This document shows, in pieces, positions 23,824-34,538 of a stretch of 64,000 bases of DNA. Both the position numbers and the translations under genes were made by a program. This DNA comes from Wolfiporia cocos. Lineage: Eukaryota > Basidiomycota > Agaricomycetes > Polyporales > Phaeolaceae. The notes beneath the pieces are model-generated. The model saw nothing but the letters and a program-made list of their open reading frames with translations, did not search any database and was not told the DNA's origin. Each line of letters begins with the position of its first letter. Positions within the stretch are counted from its first letter, which is position 1. The stretch spans positions 992,001 to 1,056,000 of the forward strand of contig JACCLO010000007.1 of NCBI GenBank assembly GCA_029448655.1. Direction: 5' to 3'.

Positions 23824-24911
23824 TGACACAGACTACCTGTGGGACTCACCAAGGCCTATATCCTTGAGTAATAAGGCGACTTGGAGAGGAGGTAACCAGC
23901 ACAGCAGGATGGTGAGAGTTATTCTACGGCGCAAGCCGAGAATAATAGAACTAAGGATTGGCGGCGTCAAGCCGGGTCCTTATATACATGTGTGACGGGA
24001 GGGCACGTGCTACTATCTAGTCGTTGCCTTACCGGGTTATGTGGCTTTGCCAAGTGGCGAAGCTTATCTTATCTACTTTGTATGGACTCTACATAGAATG
24101 GCCGTGGTTGGCCTTAATGGCCGAACCAATCATATGAGAGGGATTTGTTAGTTATCTTGTTAGTAATGCGGGCGCAGCCCGGATATATGGGAAGCCGGTT
24201 GCCGGATACCGTGAGGTATAATGGCGATTGGCCAGTCTTCGTTGGATGACCAAGGCGAGACGCCGAGGTCGTTATGCCATTGGACGGGTAGTACCGTGGC
24301 ATGTGTTACAGCCCGGTCCGGGTGGTTACCCAGGCATGTGTTGGACTTAGCCGTGAGGCGAGGTCCGGTGTTTGGGCAGCGCCGTGATGGCAGAAGCCCG
24401 GGACTTGGAGAACGCCGAGTCCGTGGGAGGCCGAGAAGGCCGTGACCTATAGCGATATTGCCTTGTTGCTAATATAGTGCTGTATGGTCGTGTTGCCATT
24501 ATTATGCGAAGGCGTGGCGCGCCTGAGGTGCCATTGTGATCAAGGATCTTATGGCGGTGGGAAGCCGGGAAGGCCGACCCAATAGTACAAGGCCGCGAGG
24601 CACTGTTTGTACATGTGGACATTATTATGCGAGCGTGCCGCGCTCGGCCTATCATTATGATCTAGGATCTATGACGTGGCTGGTCTAGCTCTGACGGGCG
24701 AGACCTATGACGTATGCTGTAGTGTTGCTATTGGACGTGGTTGTACCGTAGCGTTACGTGAGCTAGTCATGTGGTTGATAAGCCCAGTTAAGAGCTTGTC
24801 GTGTGGCAATGGGAGTTAACCCGTAGATAACTTGTAGTTAGACGTATAAATCCCGGATAAATTGCTATAATCATAGGAAAAATGCTGTAAGCCCCAGATA
24901 AATCTGTGACA
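23824..24911 (-). repeat. Solo LTR, family C1, minus orientation
   Basis: This 1088-bp copy runs TGACACAGACTACCTGTGGG to AGATAAATCTGTGACA with TSD ATAGA (23819-23823 and 24912-24916). Confidence 0.94.
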
Positions 24912-25776
24912 ATAGAACTAAGATATCAGAGCATCTAGCTCTGATCTTAAATATGTACAGGGATAAATCACGTGCTACTAACTAGTGTGTCTACCCTAAA
25001 GAAACGGTCAGTGCGCCCTAATGGCGTGTGCTGATGTGTATGCTACTCTACAAAGACAGAGGAGGGCCGGTAATGGCCGGACCAATGGGAATAAAGAGAG
25101 CGGTGGTGTCACCTTGCGGTGGACATGTGGATGCGGGTGCAGCCCGGGTATATGGAAGGCCGGTTGTACCGGTACCTTGAGGGACAATGGCTATTCGCCA
25201 AGGCCCATGGTGACTCAGGCCGAGAAGGCTGAGTGTGGCGTCATGAACTGGTGTTATGGACGGACTGGTGATGACGTGGAAGCGAGGCCTTGCAGCTGGC
25301 TCGGAGTTATGGCAACGCCGGCGTATGGAAGCACGGAGGTTGCACAGAGCCGGGACTAGAAGCCCGAAGGTAGGACTATGCCGGTGACGGGAAGTCCGGA
25401 GGTTGCATAGTACCGGTAATGGAAGCACAGAGCTTGTGTAGTGCCGGTGATGCATGTGTTGGTCGTTAGGCTTTGCAGCGTGATGGACCGAAGGGCATGG
25501 AGCTTAGTCAGCTATTGTGCCATGTTGCCATTATTATGCAAGTGGCACTCACTGACGTAGAGAGCCTGGTCGACTTGTGGACTCTAGACTCTATGACGTG
25601 GTGTGACGTAGCTGGGCTGGGCCTTGCAGCTAGACTGAAGCTATGGGTCACGTGTGTGTTAAGGCCTGTTCGGCTGTAAGGTTCCGTTGTATAACCTCGG
25701 CAGGTGTGGCATGGTGGGATAAGTCCCAGATAACTTCGTAGAGGCTGTAGAAAGGCCAGATAATATGCTATAAATG

Positions 25777-26399
25777 TGTCACAGACTTACCAGTCTGTGC
25801 GACCCTGGCTACAGGGGGATCCTCACACACCTGCATAGTGGCAAGACAACGGCACCGCCGTACTCATAGGACAGCCAAGGCGAACTCATAGGTCCGCCTC
25901 CAAGGTGCCCAGCCGACGAAGTCGAACTCATAGGTCCACCATGAAGGTGCCCAGCCGCCAAGGCCCCCAGACGACGAAGTCGTAGGCTCACAGACTAGCA
26001 AGCGAGATGTGGGCCCCGGGCCAGCAGCAACACAGACTAGGTGGTAAGAGAGGAGCTTGCGCTCAATGACGAGAATCCTAAAGATGGGGAGTAAGCCCCA
26101 TCTTGTCGTATCTTATATACATGGTTTGAGAGACGGAGCGGGCTACCCTAAAGTACTGGCCTGTGCGCATGTAACTAAGGTGACCGTGATGCTACGCTAC
26201 CATGTAACAACTGTGACCATCATGTGTCCGTACCTGAGGCGCGCGCTACCCTACAGCGCTAACCAAGCGGTCAGGTGATCTATATACTCGGAGCGCAACG
26301 TGGAGGTAACTAAGGAGTAGCGGAGCGGCGTACGCCTAGCGCCGCCCATACAACCAATAGTGAGGGACGTACAGTAGCCCCCTGGGCATATCCATGACA
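25777..26399 (-). repeat. Solo LTR, family B, minus orientation
   Basis: This 623-bp copy runs TGTCACAGACTTACCAGTCT to GCATATCCATGACA with TSD AAATG (25772-25776 and 26400-26404). Palindrome AGATGGGG/CCCCATCT at 26082-26103, TTATATACATG, CCCTAAAG. It is longer than most B copies because of a short duplicated TCATAGGTCC-type segment near 25880-25960. Confidence 0.9.
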
Positions 26400-27252
26400 A
26401 AATGTGCGAAAAATATGCTATGTCCCAAATCTGTGACATTCACTATACCCGGGCTGTGCCCGCATTCTAACAATAAACATAATAAACTCCTCCACTACTA
26501 TTGGTGCGGCCATTACCAGCCCACACAGCCATTGTAGATAGGATCCAAACAAAGTAGATAAGATAAGCTTCGCCCACTTGGCAAAGCCACATAACTCGAA
26601 ATGGTATGTACTAGCTAGTAGCACGTGACCATCTCGCATACATGTATTTAAGCATAAGGCTAGACGCCTGTAATGCTCAGTTCTATTCTATCATCAAACC
26701 TTGAGTGCCCAAGCGGAGTACCTTTGGTACTCCCAGTGGAATCCTTTCAGGATTCCCAAGTATTCTCGGCACCTGCCGTAGAAGGTCCCTCCATCCTCCT
26801 GCTGCACTAGATATCCCCTCACTGAGTCGCCTTAGTACCATCAACACTAGGCTTGGTGAGTCCCACAGGGTATCTGTGTCACCAAACTCAAGTCCTTATG
26901 CACTACATCACATGACTTGTAGATAGAGTGGTTATCTCACTATACTCTTAGGTCACTTGACAAGTAGCTTACATCATCATACCATGAAATGCTTGTTGCT
27001 ATGCTTGGACCACTTTAGGGTACTCTTTAGTGCAACATTGATACTTGCGTATATAGGCTGCTGTGTCTGAGGCTTACACCTCAGACTTGTTATTGTAATG
27101 TTGGGGCATGTCCCACTCTCTGAACCCTCTGCATGCTAGTCTGTGGCCTGTGGTACTTGAGGCTCTGCCACCCCTAGGTCCTCTTGGTGGATTCCCTTAG
27201 TGCCTCCCCTTGGAGTAGGACTTCTTCAGTACATACAGCTAAGTTTGTGTCA

Positions 27253-27604
27253 GGGTGTGATCCACTGGCCACCACCCTGGTTGCATCCCAGTAGTACCAC
27301 ATTCTTAGGCCAGACTGCCCCACCTTCTCTGGGCCACCACAACCTCATATCAACCCCATACCCCTTTCCCAACCCCATCTGCCCCCCCCCAAGGCATTCC
27401 TCCACTACAACTGAGCACCCCACCACATCATCCAGAAGCTACCATCCCTGAGGTCTTCACTAAGATGGAGCCCATAAAGCCCTGGCAGTGCCCACTGCCA
27501 CCGTTGCATCATGCATGATGCACATCCTGCCACTACCCTCCCACAAGTGAGCTAGGCCCTTCTGCCCCTTAAGTGCAGCTGCCCATACCCACAGTGTGAG
27601 TGAG
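27253..27604. other. Unassigned sequence between two LTRs
   Basis: C-rich and non-genic in my reading. A plus frame (27200-27451) is rich in Pro, Ser and Thr and could be a decayed Gag linker. No recognised domain. Confidence 0.35.
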
Positions 27605-28023
27605 TGTCACAGTTCACACTGTGGCATACACCCTTGTGTGTCATCAGGTGACTTGTAGATTAGATAGTCTGATTAGATGGGGGGCACCCTTATAAGTGCC
27701 GCCATGCTAACACAAGGTCACAGTAGTTACATGCAATGTCACCCTAGTTACACAGTAGCGTCCTGCGCCTTACAGCGCATGAGCCCCCTTCAGGGCAGGT
27801 ACTAGTACAGTGATGTGCATGTACCTTAGCCAGTGTAGGCATGAGGGTTACTCCTCATGCTTTAGCTTCTAGTTGTAGGGCTCCCAATGCCCCTCTGCTA
27901 TTCCACTGTGTGTGCCTGCCTGCCTCGTCATCCTTGAGGGCTGACTCTGCATGGCATCCAGCACTACATCGCTATGTGTGTACACACTGGGATAGGAATG
28001 GCACAGTACATGGCACTGTGACA
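27605..28023 (+). repeat. Solo LTR, family B3, plus orientation
   Basis: This 419-bp copy runs TGTCACAGTTCACACTGTGG to GGCACTGTGACA with TSD GTGAG (27600-27604 and 28024-28028). Palindrome GCATGAGG/CCTCATGC at 27839-27860. Confidence 0.88.
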
Positions 28024-28189
28024 GTGAGCCATGAGCCATGAGCCAATTTTCCTGCACAATGAGCCACTACCTGGCCCCATCCAGATTGCCCCATCAGCCA
28101 TGTCCCCCACATAGTGTAGTTGTTTCCATATGTAGCTCTGCATGTATATATACCTGCCTCATCCCATCCATCTATCCATCTATGTATTG

Positions 28190-28513
28190 TGACACAGTAT
28201 TACATACTGTAGGACTGGCCCTGCCAGGGATTCCCTAACCACCTTGGACCTGCCACTAGGCAAGGACTCAGAGGGCACCTGTGCCTGTGAGGGCATGTGA
28301 GGTGAGACACCAGAGGGGGTCGACTGCTAAGCTGGCCACAGACTAGGACATCATGATGTAGAGAGGTGGACCAGCACACACAGTAGTAACAAAGAAAGGC
28401 TGCTAAGCCCTCATTGCTGAGAAGACTAATTCTGGGGTAAGCCAGAATGTAGCCTGAGGTTTATGTACATGAGTGTACTACTGTCTGCCCTAAAGTAACA
28501 TGTCCATGCACAG
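28190..28513 (-). repeat. Truncated LTR, family B, minus orientation
   Basis: It starts TGACACAGTATTACATACTG, a terminal hairpin, with palindrome ATTCTGG/CCAGAAT at 28429-28448, a TATA-like TTATGTACATG and CCCTAAAG. The U3 end is missing. Confidence 0.6.
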
Positions 28514-28790
28514 TGTCACAAAATCTTACATTTGTCATGGTGCTACTTACCGTGGCCCCCTATCCAAGTGCGTGCGCGCATAATGACAGTATGTCGAGTG
28601 CTGTGCAGAGGCATCCCTGGGTCCTAAGGTTGATGAGGCAGGCAGGTGCGCACATAGAGGGTAGCAGAGGGGCACAAGCCCAACGACTAGAATCTAGAGG
28701 ATGAGCTGTAAGGCTCATCCCTGCTAAGCTTAAATACATGACACATCACTTGTAGTATACCTGCCCTAAAGGGGGCCCATGCGCTTGGCC
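28514..28790 (-). repeat. Truncated LTR, family B, minus orientation
   Basis: It starts TGTCACAAAATCTTACATTT, has palindrome GGATGAGC/GCTCATCC at 28699-28720, TTAAATACATG and CCCTAAAG, and then breaks into plus-orientation LTR sequence. Confidence 0.55.
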
Positions 28791-29062
28791 CGGGGCCCCT
28801 ATCGCGTCTGCCTAGCCTGTGAGTCATCGATGCTATGTTGCCCATCATGGAGTACCATAGGTACTCCCAGTGGACTACCTTCGGTAGTCCCATATCTTAG
28901 TGTACCTCTGCCGCAGGGTACGTCAACGCATGCTAGGGGTATGGCCTTTGGGAATCCCCATTTAGCCTCTGTGTTGACCGCTGGCACGGAGGCTTGTGGA
29001 CTTGTGCATGCGTGTAGGATTCCCCCTGAGCCCAGGGGTTGCACAGACGTGAGTCTGTGTCA
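28791..29062 (+). repeat. 3' part of a plus-orientation LTR (R-U5) abutting a pol fragment
   Basis: It ends in the U5 hairpin CACAGAC/GTCTGTG then TCA. It carries two consecutive hairpins at 28849-28867 and 28872-28890 homologous to those at 26715-26756. Its U3 is missing or rearranged. Confidence 0.6.
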
Positions 29063-29592
29063 GCCGATGTGAAAGCTTCCTTGAGTTTCTGGAAGGCTTC
29101 CACTTGTTCGGCTTCCCATTTCCATTGCGTATTCTTTTTGGACAGTTCTGTTAACGGCTTGACTACCTTGGAGAAGTTCGTGATGAACCTTCGGTAGTAG
29201 TTGGCGAAGCCAACAAAGGCTTGGACGTCCTTCACCTTTCCAGGTGTAGGCCAATCCATAACGCTGGATACCTTTTTGGGGTCCATTTCGACTTTTCCCT
29301 TGGAGATTATCATTCCCAGGTACTCAATGCTGCTTTGTTCGAAAAAGCACTTTTCAGGCTTTGTGAACAAGTCGTTGTCTTGCAAGCGTTGTAGTACTTG
29401 CCTGACCACCTTGCGGTGTTCTACCAGGGAGTTCCCAAATACTAAAATGTCGTCTAGGTAGACAATGACCTTTCCTTCTCTGATAAGGTCACCTAGAATA
29501 TCGTTCATCATGTGTTGGAAGGTACTGGGTGCATTACAGAAGCCGAAGTACATGACTACTGCTTTGTAAAGGCCACTAGGCATGATGAATGC
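29063..29592 (-). pseudogene. Gypsy reverse transcriptase fragment
   Basis: An uninterrupted minus frame of about 175 codons covers the RT palm (VMYFGFCNAPSTFQ, YLDDILVF) through the thumb and start of RNase H (KPLTELSKKNTQW). It is very similar to the pol at 40653-44621, so the same family. It is cut on the left inside the LKEAFTSA stretch by an LTR and on the right by the LTR at 29593. A fragment, not functional. Confidence 0.9.
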
Positions 29593-30162
29593 TGTCACAA
29601 ACTTACTTGTTTGTGAGGACCCTGGCTACAGGGGAGTCCTAACGCGCCTGACAAGGCGGTGTACCAGCCAACCAGCGGTGGGCGCAGAGGCTACATGGGT
29701 AATGCACACTCATTCCCTAGTGTACGCCGACATAGCTGACAAGTTCACAGACGAGCGAGACAAGAGAGGCCCCCGGGGCAGAGACGCATCACGCGCATAG
29801 AAAGAGAGGAGCCAGAGGCTCTAAGACGAGAATCTCAAAGATGGGGAGTAAGCCCCATCTTGTCGTAGATTATATACATGGTGTGAGAGCGGAACTAGCT
29901 ACCCTAAAGAACGGGCCCGTGCGCCGTATCTACGAGTGACCGTGATGTTATGCTACCATGTACCTAACTGTGACCGGTCATGTGGTGTACCTGGCACGCG
30001 CGCTGCCTGACGAGCGCTCGCCTACTGGGTCATGTGGTCTGTGGAGGTAACTAGGGAGCGATGAGGAGGAAACGATGACGAGAGGGGCGCGCGCACGTGC
30101 AGCGGCGCCCATACATACATAGAGAGGGAAGAGACGTACCCCCCACGGGGATATCCGTGACA
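29593..30162 (-). repeat. Family B LTR with mismatched flanks, probably a recombinant
   Basis: This 570-bp copy runs TGTCACAAACTTACTTGTTT to GATATCCGTGACA. Palindrome at 29839-29860, TTATATACATG, CCCTAAAG. Flanks AATGC (RT sequence) and GCTGG (gag sequence) differ, and the coding sequence on the two sides is not contiguous. Confidence 0.85.
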
Positions 30163-30347
30163 GCTGGGGATTCCCTTTGTGGGGGAACATCCTCAGCTTC
30201 TTCTTCTTCTTCCTCCTCACTCAGGTGCTCCAGGGATACCAGGGGTCGAGTCCCTGAAGGCCCGGCTACCGGGGTCACTGGGCCTTCCGAGCGGAGGCAC
30301 ATGCGATGGGGAGCGGGTGGTGGGCTGCTGGAGGAGATGGAAGACAT
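30163..30347 (-). pseudogene. Gag N-terminus of the minus-strand family C element
   Basis: An ATG at 30347 opens a frame rich in Ser and Pro with a run of seven Glu (LEHLSEEEEEEEAEDV), truncated by the LTR at 30162. Its position between the 307-codon ORF and the RT fragment on the same strand identifies it as the start of gag. Confidence 0.6.
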
Positions 30348-30494
30348 TGTGGACAAAACTGTTTATGACGAATGTTAGTTTCCGGTTACTCATTGTCTTA
30401 GATTTTTAAGAAGGGATTTGGCCTGAAAGCTGCAACTTTCGTTATAGATCACACTCGCACTCTATTTCAGAGTTAAAAGATGATAGTATTTCTA

Positions 30495-31418
30495 CTATAC
30501 AATCGCGAGTATATCCTCTTCTACCGAAGTAGTTGAGGGCCCTGCCATCTTGTCAGGTGGTGTTACACCGAAGGCAAATGAGGCTTGTAGCGCTGCGCAT
30601 TCTGCTATGATACGAGCCAAGTCCGTACGCCAATCCGAGAAGGAAATACTGCCGAGTTGTTTACAGTACTTTTTCATAATTCTCCACTCTCTATTGGTGA
30701 TCCTCCCCCTTCTCGCTCTGTCCTTTACGTTATCTACCAAGTCCTCTAATTCTACTACCATATTATGGAAACGGATGTTGTTTTCCATATGGAAGCCTGG
30801 GTAATTAGGGGGGTGGTTGGCGAGAGGCGTGAGTCGAGTGAGGGTGCCTTCTAGCATGGGGATAACTTGCGCGCATGCTTGGAGAGGCTTCTTTTTCCCG
30901 AAAACGAGGGAAGGGCCAAGAATTCGATGGTTGGCCGGGACAGGAGGTCCGGCCGCCGGACTGGAGAGGCGGAGGGCCAGTGAAGAAGCTGCTTGCTTGG
31001 CTTCCTTGGCTGCTTGTTTCTCGGCGATTCGCTTATTCAGCTTATCGCGGGCGAGCTTGAGCTTGTTGATCTCCCGGAGTTCCAGAAGATTATCCATGGC
31101 GGTAATGGACTGCGCTAGCTTCTCTTCTTCCGTCCAGATACGCTTGGTAAGCGGAACTGGCTTAGGAGGTCGAGGAGCGGGTTTTCCTGCCTCAGCGATG
31201 TGCTTTGGCATGTGGACGGGAATCTCCCAAAGATGGAGTTTCCCGGTGTAATCTTCCTTTACAGGAAGAGTATAAGTGACGTCCTCTGCCCGAGGAATGT
31301 CGTCGGTGGCGATGCGGCTGAGAAGAGACCGCTTTGCCGGTTTGACGTAAGGGGCAGTGGAGGAGCCACGGGTGCGACGGGTAACGCGGGGCATGATTCT
31401 AGAAAGTGCAGCTTTCAT
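30495..31418 (-). CDS. Uncharacterised 307-codon ORF upstream of gag in a family C element
   Basis: An intact ATG-to-stop frame lies between the leader and the gag start of the minus-strand element. The N-terminus is strongly basic (MPRVTRRTRG). A Pro-rich segment follows (PAPRPPKPVP), then a Lys/Glu/Ala-rich helix, likely coiled coil, around residues 115-160. The C-terminal half is mixed helical and ends in the acidic tail VEEDILAIV. No zinc knuckle, protease or RT motif is present. It could be a separate leader protein, a first Gag module or a nucleic-acid-binding accessory protein. No second copy in this window allows a conservation test. An intact frame in an otherwise broken element hints at recent selection or recent insertion. 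Confidence 0.65.
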   Translation of the reverse strand: MKAALSRIMPRVTRRTRGSSTAPYVKPAKRSLLSRIATDDIPRAEDVTYTLPVKEDYTGKLHLWEIPVHMPKHIAEAGKPAPRPPKPVPLTKRIWTEEEKLAQSITAMDNLLELREINKLKLARDKLNKRIAEKQAAKEAKQAASSLALRLSSPAAGPPVPANHRILGPSLVFGKKKPLQACAQVIPMLEGTLTRLTPLANHPPNYPGFHMENNIRFHNMVVELEDLVDNVKDRARRGRITNREWRIMKKYCKQLGSISFSDWRTDLARIIAECAALQASFAFGVTPPDKMAGPSTTSVEEDILAIV

Positions 31419-32414
31419 GAGAAACTAGGTTTCCCAGTGATACGTCCAAGAACGGAATAAAAAGGGATTATGTAAGGTAGGGTAGTGGACTCCTTTTCAG
31501 GAGCAAAGAAGGTGTACTACGGGGCATAATTACTCTTATGTTGCGCGCAAACCCTGTGCCAAGACGGCGCGGATATTCGCATGACCCTAACGGTCAGAGG
31601 CGCCGACTTCAGGGGTAGAGTTGCTGACTGCCAGGCCGGTTCCTGGGTCAGATGATTGGGATTTGGATACACGACACCGCCCCAGAGGGACGCTGCCGGA
31701 AAGTGGCTGGGATTTTACATCCCTTAGCCTGTCCATGCTTCAACAATGAGGTTGCCGTCTTTAGCCACATGGGTGTCACATCAGGGCTAAGAAACCACCA
31801 TCGATCTAAGATCGCGAGAAACCAGCGCTCCACATCCCAAAGGAGTGGGCTACGCGGTTCTCTTCTGATGGGGCCCCAACTCGGTTTGACCCATGCTCGC
31901 ACGCCGAGCTGCCCGGAGGACTTATGCTGTTGGCTACTGCAAGTGACCTATGGCAGGGTGATTTTTTACGTCACCCCCCTCACTGCTTTTCCCATAACGG
32001 GTTCAAAGCAGGTCCCTTACGCCTGGGAGGCGGCTTTGGAAGATTCCCATGCCATCATAATGATGACCCTGTGGATAGCGATGGGGCCCTGAGCAAGGCT
32101 TGCCATGGCAGGGGGTTGGGCGCACACAGGCAGACCGTCCCTTATTCTCCACAGGCGGGTCTCAACTGCTGGCAGCTAGACCTTTTCAGGAATAGCCGCC
32201 TCCTCTTAACCCTGAGGTCCGGGTTAGGTAGGCCTCCTGCCTAAAAAGGCGGTGTGGCTTCCCTGGTTGCCAATCCTCTGCCGAGGAAGGCGCTGTATCC
32301 CCCAGATCTCAAATCTCATCCCAAACTCCTTGTCAGGAGTAGGGATGTGCGCAGCAACGAGTAATGTACCCCTGTAGGAGACCCAAGCGCAAGCGCAAGG
32401 GCGGGGGTAGGGGG
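31419..32414 (-). other. Conserved non-coding leader of the minus-strand family C element
   Basis: About 1 kb between primer-binding site and first ORF. Blocks such as GGGCAGCTCGGCGTGCGAGC, AAACCGAGTTGGGGCCCCAT and GGGAATCTTCCAAAGCCGCC recur in the leader at 35314-36260. Between them lie hairpins with the apical loop CTGAAAAG or CTGACAAG (32171-32200, 32317-32347, 31489-31504). It probably carries packaging or translation signals. Confidence 0.7.
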
Positions 32415-32427
32415 AGATTTGTTCTTA
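32415..32427 (-). promoter_or_regulatory. Self-primer binding site, minus-strand family C2 element
   Basis: The element-sense sequence TAAGAACAAATCT follows the LTR end directly. AGAACAAATCT is the exact complement of AGATTTGTTCT in the LTR (32550-32560), 34-35 bases downstream of the TATA start. Confidence 0.8.
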
Positions 32428-33117
32428 TGACACAAACTAGTTGTGGGACTCGCACTATAACCTATAAGGCGACTTGAAGGAGTTGCTGGTAGGTTGGTGA
32501 GGGAGCTAGTAGGCGCAAGCAGGTATGATGTGTAACTGAGCGAATGCAGAGAACAAATCTAAGGCTTATCCGCAGTGATAGCCCTACTTATATACATGCT
32601 TTGTTTGGTTACCAGTAAGGGAGCCAAACATGAAGACGGTCTGTGCGCAGACATAACTAATACAGCTAAGTCGTAAATTATAGTAGACCATGTGCACCGG
32701 TAATGGCCGCACCAGTAAGAACGTTTGTGTCACTGATTTATCTGGGGCTTACAGCATTTTTCCTATGATTATAGCAATTTACCTGGGATTTATACGTCTA
32801 ACTACAAGTTATCTACGGGTTAACTCCCATTGCCACCACGACAAGCTCTTAACTGGGCTTATCAACCACATGACTAGCTTACATAATGCTACAGTACAAC
32901 CACGTCCAATAGCAACGTCACAGCTACGTCATAGGTCTCGCCCGTCATAGCAAGACCTGCCACATCATAAGATCTTAGATCATAATGATAGGCCGAGCGC
33001 GGCACGCTTGCATAATAATGTCCACATATACAAACATCGCCTCATGGCAATGTTCTATTGAGTCGGCCTTCCCGGCTTCCCACACGCCATAAGATCCTTG
33101 ATCACAATGGCACCTCA

Positions 33118-34037
33118 TATCACAAGACGCGCTGCGGACCCAATGCAACGTGCTTATGAGTGGCATAATAGCCACTCCCCCAAAAGGGCTACGATAACAG
33201 CTCATGCTGCTATCGAGGGTCCAGCTATATCTGCAGTTCATATTCCCACACTCGGCGCCTATTAGACACTCTATGGTGTAGGCCATGTATGCCGGCGCCA
33301 CGTACGGGTAATGTACCCTAGTTATTGCTCCGTAACGTCTATGATATTATGCTTTCGCATTATCTGTGACATTACCCCCACTTCAAGGATTAACCGTCTC
33401 TGGTTAAGGAGATAACTTAGGCTGCATCAAGCCGCCCCCGGTACTAAGTATCACTTCTACTATGCTTTGTCATTGTGCCTGGTGAAGGGTACCCCCAATC
33501 CCTTATACCATTTGGCTTATGACGTGTGTGCCAACCTCTTGAAGGCCCGACTTACACCCTGGATTTTGGGTGCGGGTTAAGGCTATTTAATAGTAGTTTT
33601 TACCACGCAAGCTTTGACCAATCTTATCCCCTGATACCTTACGGTTATAGAGGGGCCCCATGATACAGGGGGTCACGTGGTGGGTACTTTCCCCTCAGCC
33701 GCCAGTGGTTCGGAAGTGCCCCAGGCAGTGGAAATATTTGCCACCACCCAGGTTCGAACTGGCGACCGGGTGAGCTGTTATTATATCACAAGACGCGCTG
33801 CGGACCCAATGCAATGTGCTTATGAGTGGCATGATAGCCACTCCCCCAAAAGGGCTACGATAACAGCTCATGCTGCTATCGAGGGTCCAGCTATATCTGC
33901 AGTTCATATTCCCACACTCGGCGCCTATTAGACACTCTATGGTGTAGGCCATGTATGCCGGCGCCACGTACGGGTAATGTACCCTAGTTATTGCTCCGTA
34001 ACGTCTATGATATTATGCTTTCGCATTATCTGTGACA
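33118..34037 (-). mobile_element. TRIM-like element with two 254-bp LTRs
   Basis: Direct repeats at 33118-33371 and 33784-34037 differ at about two visible positions and flank a 412-bp non-coding interior. TSD CCTCA lies on both sides (33113-33117 and 34038-34042). In minus orientation the LTR starts TGTCACAGATAATGCG and ends TTGTGATA. The polypurine tract GAAGTGGGGGTAA (minus, 33372-33384) precedes the 3' LTR. The primer site TAATAACAGCTCA (minus, 33771-33783) matches LTR TGAGCTGTTAT (minus, 33860-33870). No ORF. It depends on other elements for movement. Confidence 0.9.
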
Positions 34038-34538
34038 CCTCAGGCGTGCCACGCCTTCGCATAATAATGGCAACACGACCATACAGCACTATATTAGCAT
34101 CAAGGCAATATCGCTATAGGTCACGGCCTTCTCGGCCTCCCATGGACTCGGCGTTCTCCAAGTCCTGGGCTTCTGCCATCACGGCGTTGCCCAAAACACC
34201 GGTCCTCGCCCCACGGCTAAGACCAACACATGTCCCGGTTACCTAACGGCCCGGTACATTATCACATGCCACGGTACTAACGTCCAATGGCATAGCTACC
34301 TCGGTGTCTTGCCTTGGTCAGCACACGAAGACCGGCCAATCGCCATTATACCTCACGGTATCCGGCAACCGGCTTCCCTTATACCCGGGCTGCGCCCGTA
34401 TTCGCATGTCCATCTAACGATGAGACCACACGCTCTCTCTTTTACCATTGGCTCGGCCATTACCGGCGGGTCACGGCCTTTGTAGAGTAGTTGTACCACT
34501 TGGTCGCCCTTATGGCAACCAAGCCCACACTCCTTATC

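Larger units (their letters stand above)
21939..26438 (-). repeat. Solo LTR, family C, minus orientation, hosting three insertions
   Basis: It runs TGACACAAGCTATCTTGTGG to CCCAAATCTGTGACA with TSD TTCAC (21934-21938 and 26439-26443). It is interrupted by LTRs at 21966, 23824 and 25777. Its inner part holds a palindrome near 24914-24933, CCCTAAAG near 24994 and GC-rich U3. Confidence 0.88.
19553..26881 (+). repeat. Solo LTR, family C, plus orientation, heavily interrupted
   Basis: It runs TGTCACAAATTTATCTGG to GGGTATCTGTGTCA with TSD CCAAA (19548-19552 and 26882-26886). The R-U5 part has TATTTAAG, a short palindrome, AGTTCTATTCTATC and two adjacent hairpins at 26715-26756. It hosts two minus-strand LTR insertions (20021 and 21939). 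Confidence 0.9.
19503..27252 (+). repeat. Outermost solo LTR (family B3) of the five-deep nest
   Basis: The start TGTCATGGTTTTTACTGTGGC resembles B3 starts at 17530 and 27605. The second half resumes after 26886 with palindrome 27065-27086 and end GTTTGTGTCA. Net length about 416 bp agrees with other B3 copies. Flanks GGGCA and GGGTG are a decayed or uncertain duplication. Confidence 0.65.

Noticed and set aside
33751..33775. GGTTCGAACTGGCGACC as a tRNA B-box or tRNA fragment
   Set aside because: No acceptor or anticodon stems fold around it. It lies in the TRIM interior.
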